NCBI GenBank assembly: GCA_949123685.1
Contig: CASBHZ010000003.1
Coordinates: 1-64,000 of the forward strand
Direction of reading: 5' to 3'
Origin: an uncultured Bacteroidales bacterium
Lineage (GTDB): Bacteria > Bacteroidota > Bacteroidia > Bacteroidales > Muribaculaceae
Length of the DNA stretch: 64,000 nucleotides
Shown here: piece by piece, positions 53,254 to 62,242 of the stretch
Numbering within the stretch: position 1 is the stretch's first letter
Layout of the letters: the number at the start of each line of letters is the position of its first letter
Program-made: the position numbers and the translations under genes
The notes under the pieces: model-generated
What the model saw: the letters and a program-made list of their open reading frames with translations, nothing else
Databases searched by the model: none
Told to the model about the DNA's origin: nothing

Positions 53254-55527
53254 TTATTTCACGAGCACTTTTGAAGCCTTGCCGTTCTGAATGCGGATGT
53301 ATACACCTTTCTCCGGCTCTCCATTGATTTGACGGCCGTTGAGGTCAAACAGACGCACTACGCCATCTTCAGTGTTTGCATCGATATCTGTTACTCCTGT
53401 TTCGAAGCTGAGGGCAATCTTACGGATAGGCGATTTGTAACCATAGTTGGCGATATAGAAATTCAATGTTCCAGAGGTCTTGGCGGGGATTTCTATACCG
53501 TCTTCATAAAGTTCATATCCAGGAAGCTGGTTTTCGTTATCAGATATTTCGTCAGCTGTCGGAGCGGGGGCTGAAGAGTTCTCCATTCTATAGTAAAGGT
53601 AAGCATTTTCCGGAACCTCAATGGTAATGAATGTTTTAGAACCTGTGTTTACCTCGTCTTTTTCCAGAGGTACATTGTCGGCAGATACCGTAAGGTGGCG
53701 ATATACATTTAAACGCATTATCGCAAAGCCATCGCGGAATCCATCTCCAGCCACACTGCGAGCCTCTAATGTATATGATCCGGGCTTGGATACAAGAATA
53801 TGAAGTTTACCATCTTTCTCTTCGATGTCATAGTCATCCTCAGTGAGGGCGGGAATTGAATAGGTTATTATACGATTGTTGGGATTGTTTACAACATTTA
53901 TTTCAGCAATCTCATCAACATATATACCATTTACATTTGGTGTGAAAGTAAGTTGTGCAGACTTTTGATCTGAATTAATGGCATCCCACATCACATTAAT
54001 TTTCTTAATTTGAGTTGGGTCGGCACTTGGTCCGGATGGTGATGTATATAAAATTTCAGATACTTTATCTGTTTCGTTTTGTGGTATCCATACGTATGAG
54101 AATGTTCCTCCATCTGGGTCTTCATTGTCAGATTCAGATACATTACCGCTTGCTGGATCATATGTTCCAAGGATATCGCTGCCGGTTATGCCGACTTTTG
54201 TTATTTTATAACCCTCAGGAACAGCTATTTTTAATGTTGCACCTTTTTGTAGTCTCAAATGATATGGTGCGTTTGATGTGTTGTATGATCTGTAATTGCC
54301 ACCAAATGTTAAAGTTACAGTCTCGTTTTCGCCAGCTATGGACTTTATCTTAGGTTCATATGAGCTTCCACCATTCTGAGTAGTCATGCCATATGGATTA
54401 TTTGTGGTAAAGTCAAATACAGTTGTTCCGGGTTCTATTTTTTCATTAGGATCTACAACCACTATCTGATATGAAGCAGTACCCTCTGCATAATCTCCAT
54501 TAGCGGCTATTGTACCAGTGATGGTTACTACACCTGCTTTTTTTACATCTGCTGGTTTTATAACACCGGTTGTGGCATCGACAGTAACGGTTTCAGGATC
54601 AGATGAGGCATATGTTACAGTTCCAGGGTTATCTTGGGGATCTGTAATTGTAACTTGTTGCCAAACTACTCCAGTATTAACTTTGCCATAAATAGATGGA
54701 TTTTCAAAAGAAATTTGAGGATTTTTCCCTAAGACTGAAACCTTAAATGAACCGGAACCGGCAAGGTATTGTCCTTCTACTGGAGCTGTGGTGAAATTAA
54801 TAGTTGCCTCACCAATTTTTAATCCTTTGATAGTTTTGTCTATTGTATTTAATTCTATAACTTCATTGTCATCAGTTTGGAATGAATATGTTAAGTTTGA
54901 AGGTGAAATCTCAGGAAAATCAATAACTTCCCCTATGATGACTTCTGGATTTTCTGGGTTGATTTCATAAACAGGAGTTGCAGGTCCAGCTGAAGCATCA
55001 ACATATTCTACTTCAATAGAGCTAATATATACGCCTCCGTTGCTTTTAGTTTCTTCGGATGTATTGGTAAATAGTATTTCAAAACCATTTTCAACTGTAA
55101 CTTCTTCTGATAAGTTTTCGAAAGATATTTCTTGGAAGGTTGCATTTATTTCTTTTGCTACTCCGATTTCTGTACCATTTATTTTTGTTGCTACTGTTGT
55201 ATTTGCTTTGGAATGTCTTTTTGCCTTTATTGACACTTTGTTTATAATCATTCCTTTGAAGTAGTCAGTAACAAAGCTTAGTGTAGATATTGGAGCATTA
55301 TTTGAGCCGAATACAAGACTGATAGGCGTATTTCCATCTCTTACTGAATATCTACTTCCTTTCTGAACATTATGTGTGATTGTCCAGTCAATTCCGTTAA
55401 GATCCAAGGTAAATACTTCGTCTTTCTTGGATGCTTGTGTTGAGCTGCAGGTCCAATTATATGTATCAGCAAAAGAATTTGCCGATATGCATATAATTAA
55501 CATTAATGATAGTAAAAACTTTCCCAT
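53254..55527 (-). CDS. Large secreted protein with Ig-like repeats and a type IX-like sorting tail
   Basis: A 757-residue protein with signal peptide (MGKFLLSLMLIICISANSFA). The first domain (about 20-180) looks like a beta-sandwich. It is followed by Ig-like segments with the BIG2-type pattern (VTYASSDPETVTVDATTGVI, KKAGVVTITGTIAANGDY), a second sandwich domain (FDFTTNNPYGM), and a final tail with GVVRLFDLNGRQINGEPEKG and KASKVLVK. The tail is like that of the polysaccharide-locus proteins. No catalytic motif is seen, so an adhesive or structural surface role is likely. It is a single-gene unit ending at a strong terminator. Confidence 0.75.
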   Translation of the reverse strand: MGKFLLSLMLIICISANSFADTYNWTCSSTQASKKDEVFTLDLNGIDWTITHNVQKGSRYSVRDGNTPISLVFGSNNAPISTLSFVTDYFKGMIINKVSIKAKRHSKANTTVATKINGTEIGVAKEINATFQEISFENLSEEVTVENGFEILFTNTSEETKSNGGVYISSIEVEYVDASAGPATPVYEINPENPEVIIGEVIDFPEISPSNLTYSFQTDDNEVIELNTIDKTIKGLKIGEATINFTTAPVEGQYLAGSGSFKVSVLGKNPQISFENPSIYGKVNTGVVWQQVTITDPQDNPGTVTYASSDPETVTVDATTGVIKPADVKKAGVVTITGTIAANGDYAEGTASYQIVVVDPNEKIEPGTTVFDFTTNNPYGMTTQNGGSSYEPKIKSIAGENETVTLTFGGNYRSYNTSNAPYHLRLQKGATLKIAVPEGYKITKVGITGSDILGTYDPASGNVSESDNEDPDGGTFSYVWIPQNETDKVSEILYTSPSGPSADPTQIKKINVMWDAINSDQKSAQLTFTPNVNGIYVDEIAEINVVNNPNNRIITYSIPALTEDDYDIEEKDGKLHILVSKPGSYTLEARSVAGDGFRDGFAIMRLNVYRHLTVSADNVPLEKDEVNTGSKTFITIEVPENAYLYYRMENSSAPAPTADEISDNENQLPGYELYEDGIEIPAKTSGTLNFYIANYGYKSPIRKIALSFETGVTDIDANTEDGVVRLFDLNGRQINGEPEKGVYIRIQNGKASKVLVK

Positions 55528-56009
55528 AAGTTGTTAATTTAATAGATTGTTGTTTTATATTGTGTTATTTTTTATTTCTGTTATTGACGGCAATGTGTTG
55601 AAAATGTTAGATTTTTGTGTGTGAAATGTTGAATCACTTGGATTATGATCAAATATTTCGGTTGTATTACAAAGTTATAAAGAATTTTTTACATTTCCGC
55701 ATGTGTTCGTTAATTTTTGTTAGCATGTTGTGTCATTTTTTGCGCAAACTCTGTAATTGATATTTACTTTTGTAGATATAGTGAGGTGCCGGGTGTTGTA
55801 TAGGACGTTTTCAGAACTGTGGATATTATAGGTTTCTATATGTTGATGTTTTTGAAAATATCAATGTGTGGAGAGCTAAATAACTTATGGGAAAGTCATT
55901 AGCGTGCTGTTGATATCTGATGGAAATATTAAAATCTTTAGGATTGTAAACCTGACAGGGGTGCTTGTGCAATATGTATCCGGGGGCGTATTATCAGGAT
56001 GGTGCGGTG
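55528..56009. other. 482-bp intergenic region with possible promoters on both strands
   Basis: AT-rich. On the - strand, TAACTTTG at 55677-55670 matches the -7 box for the large gene at 55527, without a visible TTG. On the + strand, TTG at 55740-55742 and TACTTTTG at 55765-55772 (22-nt spacing) resemble a promoter for an RNA running toward 56000, antisense to the next gene. No coding sequence is supported here. Confidence 0.4.
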
Positions 56010-56999
56010 TTAGGAGAGATAAAGGAAATAGCGGTTGTATGCAACTCCTGTTGCACCGAATGAGGCTTTATGACGCAACAGTCCCCGGTTGAGGTGTTGT
56101 CCCCGGTTTTCGTTACTTGTTCCAAAATCAAAGTATGGACGTGAGATGTATATTTCGTTTATCAGATAATCGAAGAGGGGAGTAAGGAGGTCAAGTTCGC
56201 GTCCTAAGGGAGTCGTTGCTATGTATTGAGCATGTGCCACCCTGCCGGTGTCGTATATGCACACGGCAGCCTGCGGAGAGGATGCATATTCAAGTATCCA
56301 GAATCTTATTTGTTCGGGAAACAGGTCCTTCAGTGTCTGCATCTCTTTTATTGAATGCACGGGAGCCGCATCGTGTCTCTCTTTCAGGCATGCAGCCGTC
56401 ATTGCCATAATGGGGGCGGCATCGTTATATTCTTTGATGGTAAAATCCAGACGTGCAGATTTGGACAACACCCTGCGGCGAAGCTTGTTGTAAAAACTAC
56501 GCGGACTGTCGGAAGATTCTTCATTCCCTATAACCTGTCGGCATATTTCCGCGATGGGGATTGCTGTTGCAAGATTGCATTCCGTTCGCACGGCACCCAG
56601 CCTGAACATGGCATACTCATCTTCCTGAGAAGGGTGGAGAGAATATATATAAGGAAGTGGTTTATAGTCGAGTGCCTTATATCCCTCACCTTTCCACTGC
56701 TCTATTGCAGCTTCGAATATGTCAAGGATGTCAGCGCCGTCGACGTGACGCTCGGGAAGTATCCAGCCGCCATATGTGAGCCCCTGATGTGAATGCAGGA
56801 TGCCGTCTTCGGAGACATTGGCAGGCAGGATTGCTGCGATGCCCGAACCTTTGCGTGCTATCCAAGAACAATCCTTGAATCTGTCGGCATGATAATCCAT
56901 ATAGTCCCTGAGAAACAGGAATGTCGAGTTTCTGGCATCTCTCACGAATTTGTCCCATTCGTGTCTTGATTCAGGGATATATCTTGAGATGGTTATCAT
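56010..56999 (-). CDS. GNAT/FemAB-like N-acyltransferase
   Basis: A 329-residue protein without signal peptide. Its start, MITISRYIPESRHEWDKFVR, and the segments FLFLRDYMDYHADRFKDCSW and ALDYKPLPYIYSLHPSQEDE resemble the GNAT-fold proteins near polysaccharide genes. The C-terminal half contains the acetyltransferase core (TIKEYNDAAPIMAMTAACL, AAVCIYDTGRVAHAQYIATT, FDFGTSNENRGQHLNRGLLR). Such enzymes transfer acyl groups to amino sugars or peptidoglycan peptides; the substrate is not known. It starts 14 bp after the EnvC-like gene, so it is co-transcribed with that group. Confidence 0.78.
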   Translation of the reverse strand: MITISRYIPESRHEWDKFVRDARNSTFLFLRDYMDYHADRFKDCSWIARKGSGIAAILPANVSEDGILHSHQGLTYGGWILPERHVDGADILDIFEAAIEQWKGEGYKALDYKPLPYIYSLHPSQEDEYAMFRLGAVRTECNLATAIPIAEICRQVIGNEESSDSPRSFYNKLRRRVLSKSARLDFTIKEYNDAAPIMAMTAACLKERHDAAPVHSIKEMQTLKDLFPEQIRFWILEYASSPQAAVCIYDTGRVAHAQYIATTPLGRELDLLTPLFDYLINEIYISRPYFDFGTSNENRGQHLNRGLLRHKASFGATGVAYNRYFLYLS

Positions 57000-57013
57000 G
57001 GAGGCGGAGGAAA

Positions 57014-58615
57014 TTATCTGATCCAGTCGAGGGGGTTGAGCTTGTCGCGGTTTTTCCAGACTTCGAAATGTATGGAAGAATGTGATGGATTCTCCTCATC
57101 AGGGGCAAGGCTTCCGAGAGCCTGACCTTGTTTTACAATGTCTCCTACCTTGACCGAAGGTGATGAAATGTTGCCATAGACAGTATAATAGTTGCCATGG
57201 TTTACGATCACTACTGTCGAGAATCCGGGTATGACATATACGCCCGACACTCGTCCGCCATATACGGCGAGAGCGGAAGCTCCGGCTGCCGTTTCCGCAT
57301 CTATGCCAGGGTTGTCATACATCACATCGGGAAGTTCGGGAAGCGAATGGCGTCCGAACTGACTTGTCACGCGGAATGAACCCGCAACGGGGCGAGGCAG
57401 CGAACCACGCATGGCTGCAAAATTACCTGCCTGTGATCCGGATTTTGCTGACGAACTCTTATTGCCGGAAGAGGAGTCGTCTGTTTTGCCACGAGGCTTC
57501 CGTTTGCGCGCCTCGGCATAATCCCGCTTACCCTTGTTGTCTTTGGATTTGTCAGTTTTCTTGTTTTTATCTTTTTTGCTATCTTTCTTATTCTCTTTCT
57601 CCTGCTGCTGGGCGAGAAGCCTTGCTTCCTCTGCCTTGCGGGCTTCTTCGGCTTTTCTTGCTTCTTCAGCTAAGCGAGCCTCTTCCTTTCTTCTGGCTTC
57701 TTCCGCTTTCCGGTTCTCTTCCGCAATCAGGGCGGCTATGCGGCTCTTCAGCGCATTCGCCTCCTGTTGTTTCTTGGCAAGGTGTGACTGCAGAGCCTTT
57801 CCATTGCGTCGGAGTTCGCCTACTAATGCATCCTGTCTCTTATATTGAGTGTTCAGTTGATTCTGTGCCGCGATTTGGCGGGAAAGCACAATATCCTTCT
57901 CCTTGCGGGATTCTTCAAGAAGGCTTTTCTGTTTTGACAGTTCTTCCATTTCCGCAGATATTTCCGCAGATTTTTTCGATCGCCAAGCCGACACTTGCTT
58001 AAGATACCTGACACGGCGCATTGCCTGACTGAAATTCTTGGATGAAAATATGAATGCAAGGGTGGAATTTGAATTTCTTTTGGCACGTATCTTTTTGACA
58101 GAACGCAGATAGTCTTCCCTCATTTTCTTTAATTGGGCTTCGGAAGACGCTATCTCCGATTCGAGACCGGAAATGCGGTTGTCCAGCTGTTGCACCTGCT
58201 CCGTAGCCTTGGCAACAAGGGTTCGTCCGACAGCGATGTCGGAATTGAGCCTGTTAAGTTCTCCAAGACCTTTTTTCACTTCCGCTTCGTTGCGACGCAA
58301 TTCCTCTTTTGTGCGGGCAATCTCCTTCTGTGTCTCAGCCTGACGTCGCTTTGCATCAGCAGATGTTTCCGGTTTAGCATTGCTCCTTGTGCGAGACTTC
58401 GCGGAAGTTTTCCTTGATTTGGACGTTGATTTCGTTGTAGCCTTAGACCTGGATGAAGATTTGTTAGATTTTGAGCCGGTGCGAGTTTTTGACCGCTGTT
58501 CAGTTTTTGCCTTGGTTCCGGTCTTTGTTTTCTGTGCTCCGGCAGAAACGGCAGTCCCGATCAAACATAAGATCAGGACGGAATATATGAAGTATTTCTT
58601 TAGACTATGTGTCAT
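57014..58615 (-). CDS. envC: EnvC-like murein hydrolase activator with degenerate M23 domain
   Basis: A 533-residue periplasmic protein: signal peptide (MTHSLKKYFIYSVLILCLIG), a Lys/Ser/Thr/Arg-rich stretch (about 28-80), a long coiled coil (about 85-335), a second charged Lys/Glu segment and a C-terminal M23 domain from about residue 410. The first zinc His of active LytM enzymes is replaced in the sequence YDNPGIDAETAAG, while HFEVWK remains, so the domain is likely inactive. EnvC proteins with such domains activate amidases at the division site. It lies between the GNAT and DUF4292 genes in a conserved Bacteroidales group. The name is based on architecture. Confidence 0.82.
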   Translation of the reverse strand: MTHSLKKYFIYSVLILCLIGTAVSAGAQKTKTGTKAKTEQRSKTRTGSKSNKSSSRSKATTKSTSKSRKTSAKSRTRSNAKPETSADAKRRQAETQKEIARTKEELRRNEAEVKKGLGELNRLNSDIAVGRTLVAKATEQVQQLDNRISGLESEIASSEAQLKKMREDYLRSVKKIRAKRNSNSTLAFIFSSKNFSQAMRRVRYLKQVSAWRSKKSAEISAEMEELSKQKSLLEESRKEKDIVLSRQIAAQNQLNTQYKRQDALVGELRRNGKALQSHLAKKQQEANALKSRIAALIAEENRKAEEARRKEEARLAEEARKAEEARKAEEARLLAQQQEKENKKDSKKDKNKKTDKSKDNKGKRDYAEARKRKPRGKTDDSSSGNKSSSAKSGSQAGNFAAMRGSLPRPVAGSFRVTSQFGRHSLPELPDVMYDNPGIDAETAAGASALAVYGGRVSGVYVIPGFSTVVIVNHGNYYTVYGNISSPSVKVGDIVKQGQALGSLAPDEENPSHSSIHFEVWKNRDKLNPLDWIR

Positions 58616-58631
58616 GTCAGGTTAAACAGTG

Positions 58632-59528
58632 TTAGAAAGATCCGAGGAACTGCTTGATTCCAACGCGGTTGTATCTGGAGTTTAGATTTATAGGAGCCGG
58701 CATTGATGTCTCCCATTTAGTTTCTCCAAATTCTATAGTGGCATCAAATTTCTGTTTGTAATCTTGATTAAAGGTTACATTGAGATCATATCCTTTCCCG
58801 GGGTAGTAATAAGCGAGGTCAAGGGCGAGTTCATGATCTGCCGAAGATAATTCAACAAGAAGGTTTTCCACGAGTCCGGCATCGTTGATGCGGTATGTAT
58901 ATCCAAATTCGTCACTCTCTGTCCTCCCTTTGGGGAATGTAAGGGACCAAGCTATGTCGGCACCATTGTCGGCGGAATTTTGCAGGCTGTCTGTATTTTC
59001 GATAATTCTTGCGAAATCCAGTAATTCGGCAGTGCTCTCGGAAAGCTCTCCGGCACGCAGAACTACGGCGCGTCCCAACAGGATGCTCTGGATGTCGGAG
59101 ATAATGTCGGGGTAATCATACTTTATTCCGGAAATGGATTCCGCGCAATATACATGTTTCATCTTGTTCACGGCAATGACGGAATCTCCGGAAATTTCTA
59201 TGCGTCCCACTTCTCCGAGGAAAGACGCTCTCACCGAGATGGATATCTCCTCAGATTTTTTCATGGATATCTTCACGGTAGGAGAGAGCGGCAGGCTTTT
59301 CATGCGGAGCTTTCCGGAGATTTCAGCCGTTTCCCATTCATTATAATTCGGGAGGATTGCTGCAAGGGCATCCTGTCTTGCAGCTTCATTACAAATTAAC
59401 CCGCCGTGAACTATGGAGTCTGTCACTTCCTGTCCCGACACAAAAAATGACGGGGAAGTAATAAAGAACATGAACAACGGTAATATGAAATTGAACCGGC
59501 AGATTGCCGACACTTTATTTCTTTGCAT
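58632..59528 (-). CDS. DUF4292-family envelope protein
   Basis: A 298-residue protein with signal peptide (MQRNKVSAICRFNFILPLFM) and body matching DUF4292: EISGKLRMKSLPLSPTVKIS, RIEISGDSVIAVNKMKHVYC, IQSILLGRAVVLRAGELSES and FDATIEFGETKWETSMPAPI. The fold is LolA/LolB-like by family resemblance, suggesting lipid or lipoprotein handling in the envelope, which I infer only. The start at 59528 overlaps the end of the TPR gene by 14 bp; Met at 59471 is an alternative but would shorten the signal. No lipobox is visible, unlike many family members. Confidence 0.82.
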   Translation of the reverse strand: MQRNKVSAICRFNFILPLFMFFITSPSFFVSGQEVTDSIVHGGLICNEAARQDALAAILPNYNEWETAEISGKLRMKSLPLSPTVKISMKKSEEISISVRASFLGEVGRIEISGDSVIAVNKMKHVYCAESISGIKYDYPDIISDIQSILLGRAVVLRAGELSESTAELLDFARIIENTDSLQNSADNGADIAWSLTFPKGRTESDEFGYTYRINDAGLVENLLVELSSADHELALDLAYYYPGKGYDLNVTFNQDYKQKFDATIEFGETKWETSMPAPINLNSRYNRVGIKQFLGSF

Positions 59529-61338
59529 TTTTAAGCGTTTTTATTTTCAGTTGTATGTCGTTGTTGTCAGGTTCGAGTTTAAGAGCCTTTTCGTATGCTT
59601 CAAGTGCCTCCTCTTTCTCTCCGAGGGCTGACAGTATGTCGCCGTAATGATCATATAACTCAGCGTGTTCGCTGTCATCTTTAGCGGCTTCTTCCACGGC
59701 TGTAGCCTGATACTTACGCGCCTCTTCATCCTCCCCCTTTTTATGGAGTATCCATGCGTAAGTGTCAAGGAAAGTGGGATTGGAAGAGTTTTCGCCGTCA
59801 AGGCTCTTTAGGCTCATTTCGGCAGCACGGGTCAGGTCTCCGCCATTCTCGCTAAGGAAATATGCATAATTATTGAGGGCGAGGGTGTTATCAGGATGCA
59901 GGCACAAAGCATTGTCATAAGCCTTGAAAGCTTCCTGCAACTCTTTCTGCCCATAATGGCAATCGCCTATGCTCGTGAATAATTGCGAGAGGCGCTGCAT
60001 GTCGTCGTAATATATTGAAGCGGGAATGTTTTTTGCCGTCAATGCAGTGTCAAGCGGCAGACTTGGCGCTATGTCCTTGATTATCTTGTAATATGTTTCT
60101 ATTGCGACATCGAAGTCTTCCGCCATTTGTGCCGCTGAGGCATATAGCACCATAAGGTTGCGCGAAGGTGTTATGTTTCCCGATAATTCCTTATATGTGC
60201 CCATTGCCTCCGCGGGGCGGTCATCCGCCATCTGGTATGTCATCAATTGCCCGCGGTATTTCTCTTCAGACGGAGAGAGGTCGATCGCATACCCTATTTC
60301 CTCGCAAGCTTCTTTGAAGTTGCCTTTTGCTGCGGAGTATCGTGCCGCGAGGTCGAGCACCTCCGGCTCGTGGGGATATTGTTCGCGGAGTATGTTGAAG
60401 AGGTGGTCTCCGCGTGCCGTATTCTGTTTGTCCGTGAGTAATTTCTGCAGGTATTCTTCAAGCATCATCAACTTCTGTCCGAGATCGAAATCTTCGGAAA
60501 GGAGCGCTTCATAAGTCTTTGAGTCATAGCGCACGGAGTCTCCCTGTTGGCGGTAATAATTTGCCAGGGCGAGTTTGGCGGCGCCGTAGTCAGGATTCAG
60601 ACGTTCCGCCTCTTCGTAATATGTAAGGGTTGAATCAGGCATGTTTGCCATCTCAAACAGGTTTCCTTTGAGGATGCGATATGCCGGTTCGACGGGATTA
60701 TAGTCGACGAGTGCAGAAGCTTCCGACAAAGCCCCGACGGTGTCGCGGCGTGCAAGATGATATGATATTTTCTTGATTGTAATCTGAGGGTTGTATCCCT
60801 CTATTGTCTCATATCTTGACAGTGCTTCGAGAGCCTTGTCTATGTTTCCGTCAGCCATGTATGCCTCCGAAAGATGAACCAATGTGGAAGAAAGATCCGG
60901 GCGTCGTTCGGCAGTGCGTTCGAAAATACGTATCGCCTCTTTTATTGAATCTACGCGAGCTGCGACATATGCATAATATAACGCTTCGTTATATTCATCC
61001 GGATACCGGTCTACAAAAGGACGCATGTATGAAAGGGAACGGCTCAGTTCGGTGCGGGTCTGCATCGTGTCTGATTCGGCGGCAAGCCGTTGTGTCCCGT
61101 ATGCCGATGCGGCTTCCGTGTATGACGGGTCCAGATCCTTTGCCCGTTTATAATACTCGTAGGCGGCATCCGGTTCGTCAGCCATCTGCCTGCGCAATCC
61201 TTCAAGATAATAATAGCGAGCCTTCTGACGCTCCGGAGATACTTTCTCTCTCTCCGGAGATGCGGCGTTCACGATCGTTGCCGCAACCATTAAAACGGCT
61301 ACGATTGCGAATGGTATAATATTTTTGATTTTTTTCAT
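59515..61338 (-). CDS. TPR-repeat envelope protein
   Basis: A 607-residue protein with signal peptide (MKKIKNIIPFAIVAVLMVAA). Tetratricopeptide repeats run nearly the whole length (AYEYYKRAKDLDPSYTEAAS, ALYYAYVAARVDSIKEAIRI, ALEALSRYETIEGYNPQ, ALNNYAYFLSENGGDLTRAA, ALEAYEKALKLEPDN). It is found in Bacteroidales between dut and the DUF4292 gene, as here. The partners of the repeats are not known. Its start is 2 bp from the dut stop. Envelope location is inferred from the signal peptide. Confidence 0.85.
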   Translation of the reverse strand: MKKIKNIIPFAIVAVLMVAATIVNAASPEREKVSPERQKARYYYLEGLRRQMADEPDAAYEYYKRAKDLDPSYTEAASAYGTQRLAAESDTMQTRTELSRSLSYMRPFVDRYPDEYNEALYYAYVAARVDSIKEAIRIFERTAERRPDLSSTLVHLSEAYMADGNIDKALEALSRYETIEGYNPQITIKKISYHLARRDTVGALSEASALVDYNPVEPAYRILKGNLFEMANMPDSTLTYYEEAERLNPDYGAAKLALANYYRQQGDSVRYDSKTYEALLSEDFDLGQKLMMLEEYLQKLLTDKQNTARGDHLFNILREQYPHEPEVLDLAARYSAAKGNFKEACEEIGYAIDLSPSEEKYRGQLMTYQMADDRPAEAMGTYKELSGNITPSRNLMVLYASAAQMAEDFDVAIETYYKIIKDIAPSLPLDTALTAKNIPASIYYDDMQRLSQLFTSIGDCHYGQKELQEAFKAYDNALCLHPDNTLALNNYAYFLSENGGDLTRAAEMSLKSLDGENSSNPTFLDTYAWILHKKGEDEEARKYQATAVEEAAKDDSEHAELYDHYGDILSALGEKEEALEAYEKALKLEPDNNDIQLKIKTLKNAKK

Positions 61339-61340
61339 TA

Positions 61341-61787
61341 TTAATTCTTACCGGTGTGTCCGAATCCTCCATCTTCCCTCTCCGTGTGGTCGAGATGTTC
61401 CACCGGTTCCCATTCTACACGTGTATATTCCTTTATTACCATCTGTGCGACACGGTCGCCGTCGCTGATAGTAAAGTCGTCTTCACCAAGGTTGATAAGG
61501 ATTATGCCTATTTCTCCCCGGTAGTCGGCGTCGATGGTGCCCGGTGAGTTTACGATTGAGATACCGTGATTCAATGCGAGTCCGGAACGGGGACGTATCT
61601 GACACTCATATCCCGAAGGGAGTTGCATGTAAATGCCTGTAGGGATAAGGGCGCGTTGCATCGGTCGCAATTTGATTGAACCATCCGGGAGGAATGCGCG
61701 TATGTCCATACCGGCAGCTTCGAAAGTGCTGTAGGAAGGTAATGGGTGGTGGCTTTTGTTTATTATCTTTACTTTAATTCTTTCCAT
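61341..61787 (-). CDS. dut: Deoxyuridine 5'-triphosphate nucleotidohydrolase
   Basis: A 148-residue trimeric dUTPase that removes dUTP and supplies dUMP. The start is ATG 61787, where [20 protein letters not shown] begins; longer frames add a hydrophobic leader typical of noncoding sequence. All five motifs are present: AGMDIRA (1), PRSGLAL (2), [12 protein letters not shown] (3), GDRVAQMV (4) and [11 protein letters not shown] (5). It is followed directly by the TPR gene (2 bp). The ferredoxin gene upstream ends in its own terminator, so dut probably has a promoter in the 50 bp between that hairpin and its start. Confidence 0.96.
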   Translation of the reverse strand: MERIKVKIINKSHHPLPSYSTFEAAGMDIRAFLPDGSIKLRPMQRALIPTGIYMQLPSGYECQIRPRSGLALNHGISIVNSPGTIDADYRGEIGIILINLGEDDFTISDGDRVAQMVIKEYTRVEWEPVEHLDHTEREDGGFGHTGKN

Positions 61788-61836
61788 ATGGCTATTTAAC
61801 AAGTTAATTACGATATGACATGGGGCAATTAAAATA

Positions 61837-61869
61837 GTGGCTGCCCATAATAAGATAACGGACAGCCAC
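61837..61869 (-). terminator. Terminator of the ferredoxin gene
   Basis: GTGGCTG (61837-61843) pairs with CAGCCAC (61863-61869) around a 19-nt loop in which CC can pair with GG. On the - strand it is followed by TATTTTAATT. It lies 21 bp past the ferredoxin stop. Confidence 0.65.
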
Positions 61870-61889
61870 AATTTTTGTTGAATTTTGGG

Positions 61890-62057
61890 TTAGCCCTCTT
61901 CGATAGCGTCGTTGGGGCAAACAGATGCGCAGCTACCGCAGCTGATGCATGTGTCCGGATCGATCTTGTAGATGTCGCCCTCAGAGATAGCCTCAACGGG
62001 GCAAACGGGAAGACATGTGCCGCAAGCGATACATCTGTCTGTAATTACGTAAGCCAT
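61890..62057 (-). CDS. 2[4Fe-4S] ferredoxin
   Basis: A 55-residue protein that begins MAYVITDRCIACGTCLPVCP. Two clusters of four Cys each are complete: Cys9, 12, 15, 19 (CIACGTCLPVCP) and Cys37, 40, 43, 47 (CISCGSCASVCP), in the C-x2-C-x2-C-x3-C-P form. This is a bacterial-type clostridial ferredoxin, a low-potential electron carrier in the cytosol for enzymes such as pyruvate:ferredoxin oxidoreductase. It is a single gene with a two-box promoter and its own terminator. At 168 bp it is easily missed by size filters. The identification rests on the Cys spacing and is firm. Confidence 0.96.
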   Translation of the reverse strand: MAYVITDRCIACGTCLPVCPVEAISEGDIYKIDPDTCISCGSCASVCPNDAIEEG

Positions 62058-62100
62058 AGTCGTAAAATATTAAAGTATAATTAAAAGTTTATATACCTTA

Positions 62101-62131
62101 CAAAATTACCATAATCTCTTTATACTCCCAA
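62101..62131 (-). promoter_or_regulatory. Promoter of the ferredoxin gene
   Basis: On the - strand, TTG (62131-62129), a 20-nt spacer and TAATTTTG (62108-62101). Transcription would begin near 62095, about 38 nt before the start codon. Both boxes match the Bacteroidota consensus. Confidence 0.85.
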
Positions 62132-62242
62132 ATAATTGAGTGAAAAATTGCGTTCTTTTGTTGAGCGGCTGTCGCTTTTCGGAGATAACGGCTGTTGCTG
62201 TAACGATGTATATATTTTTTAACAGCTTCTTACACAGGATAT

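Noticed and set aside
55904..56092. A short open frame of 62 residues on the + strand before the GNAT gene
   Set aside because: It overlaps the end of the GNAT gene, has no family features and unlikely composition.
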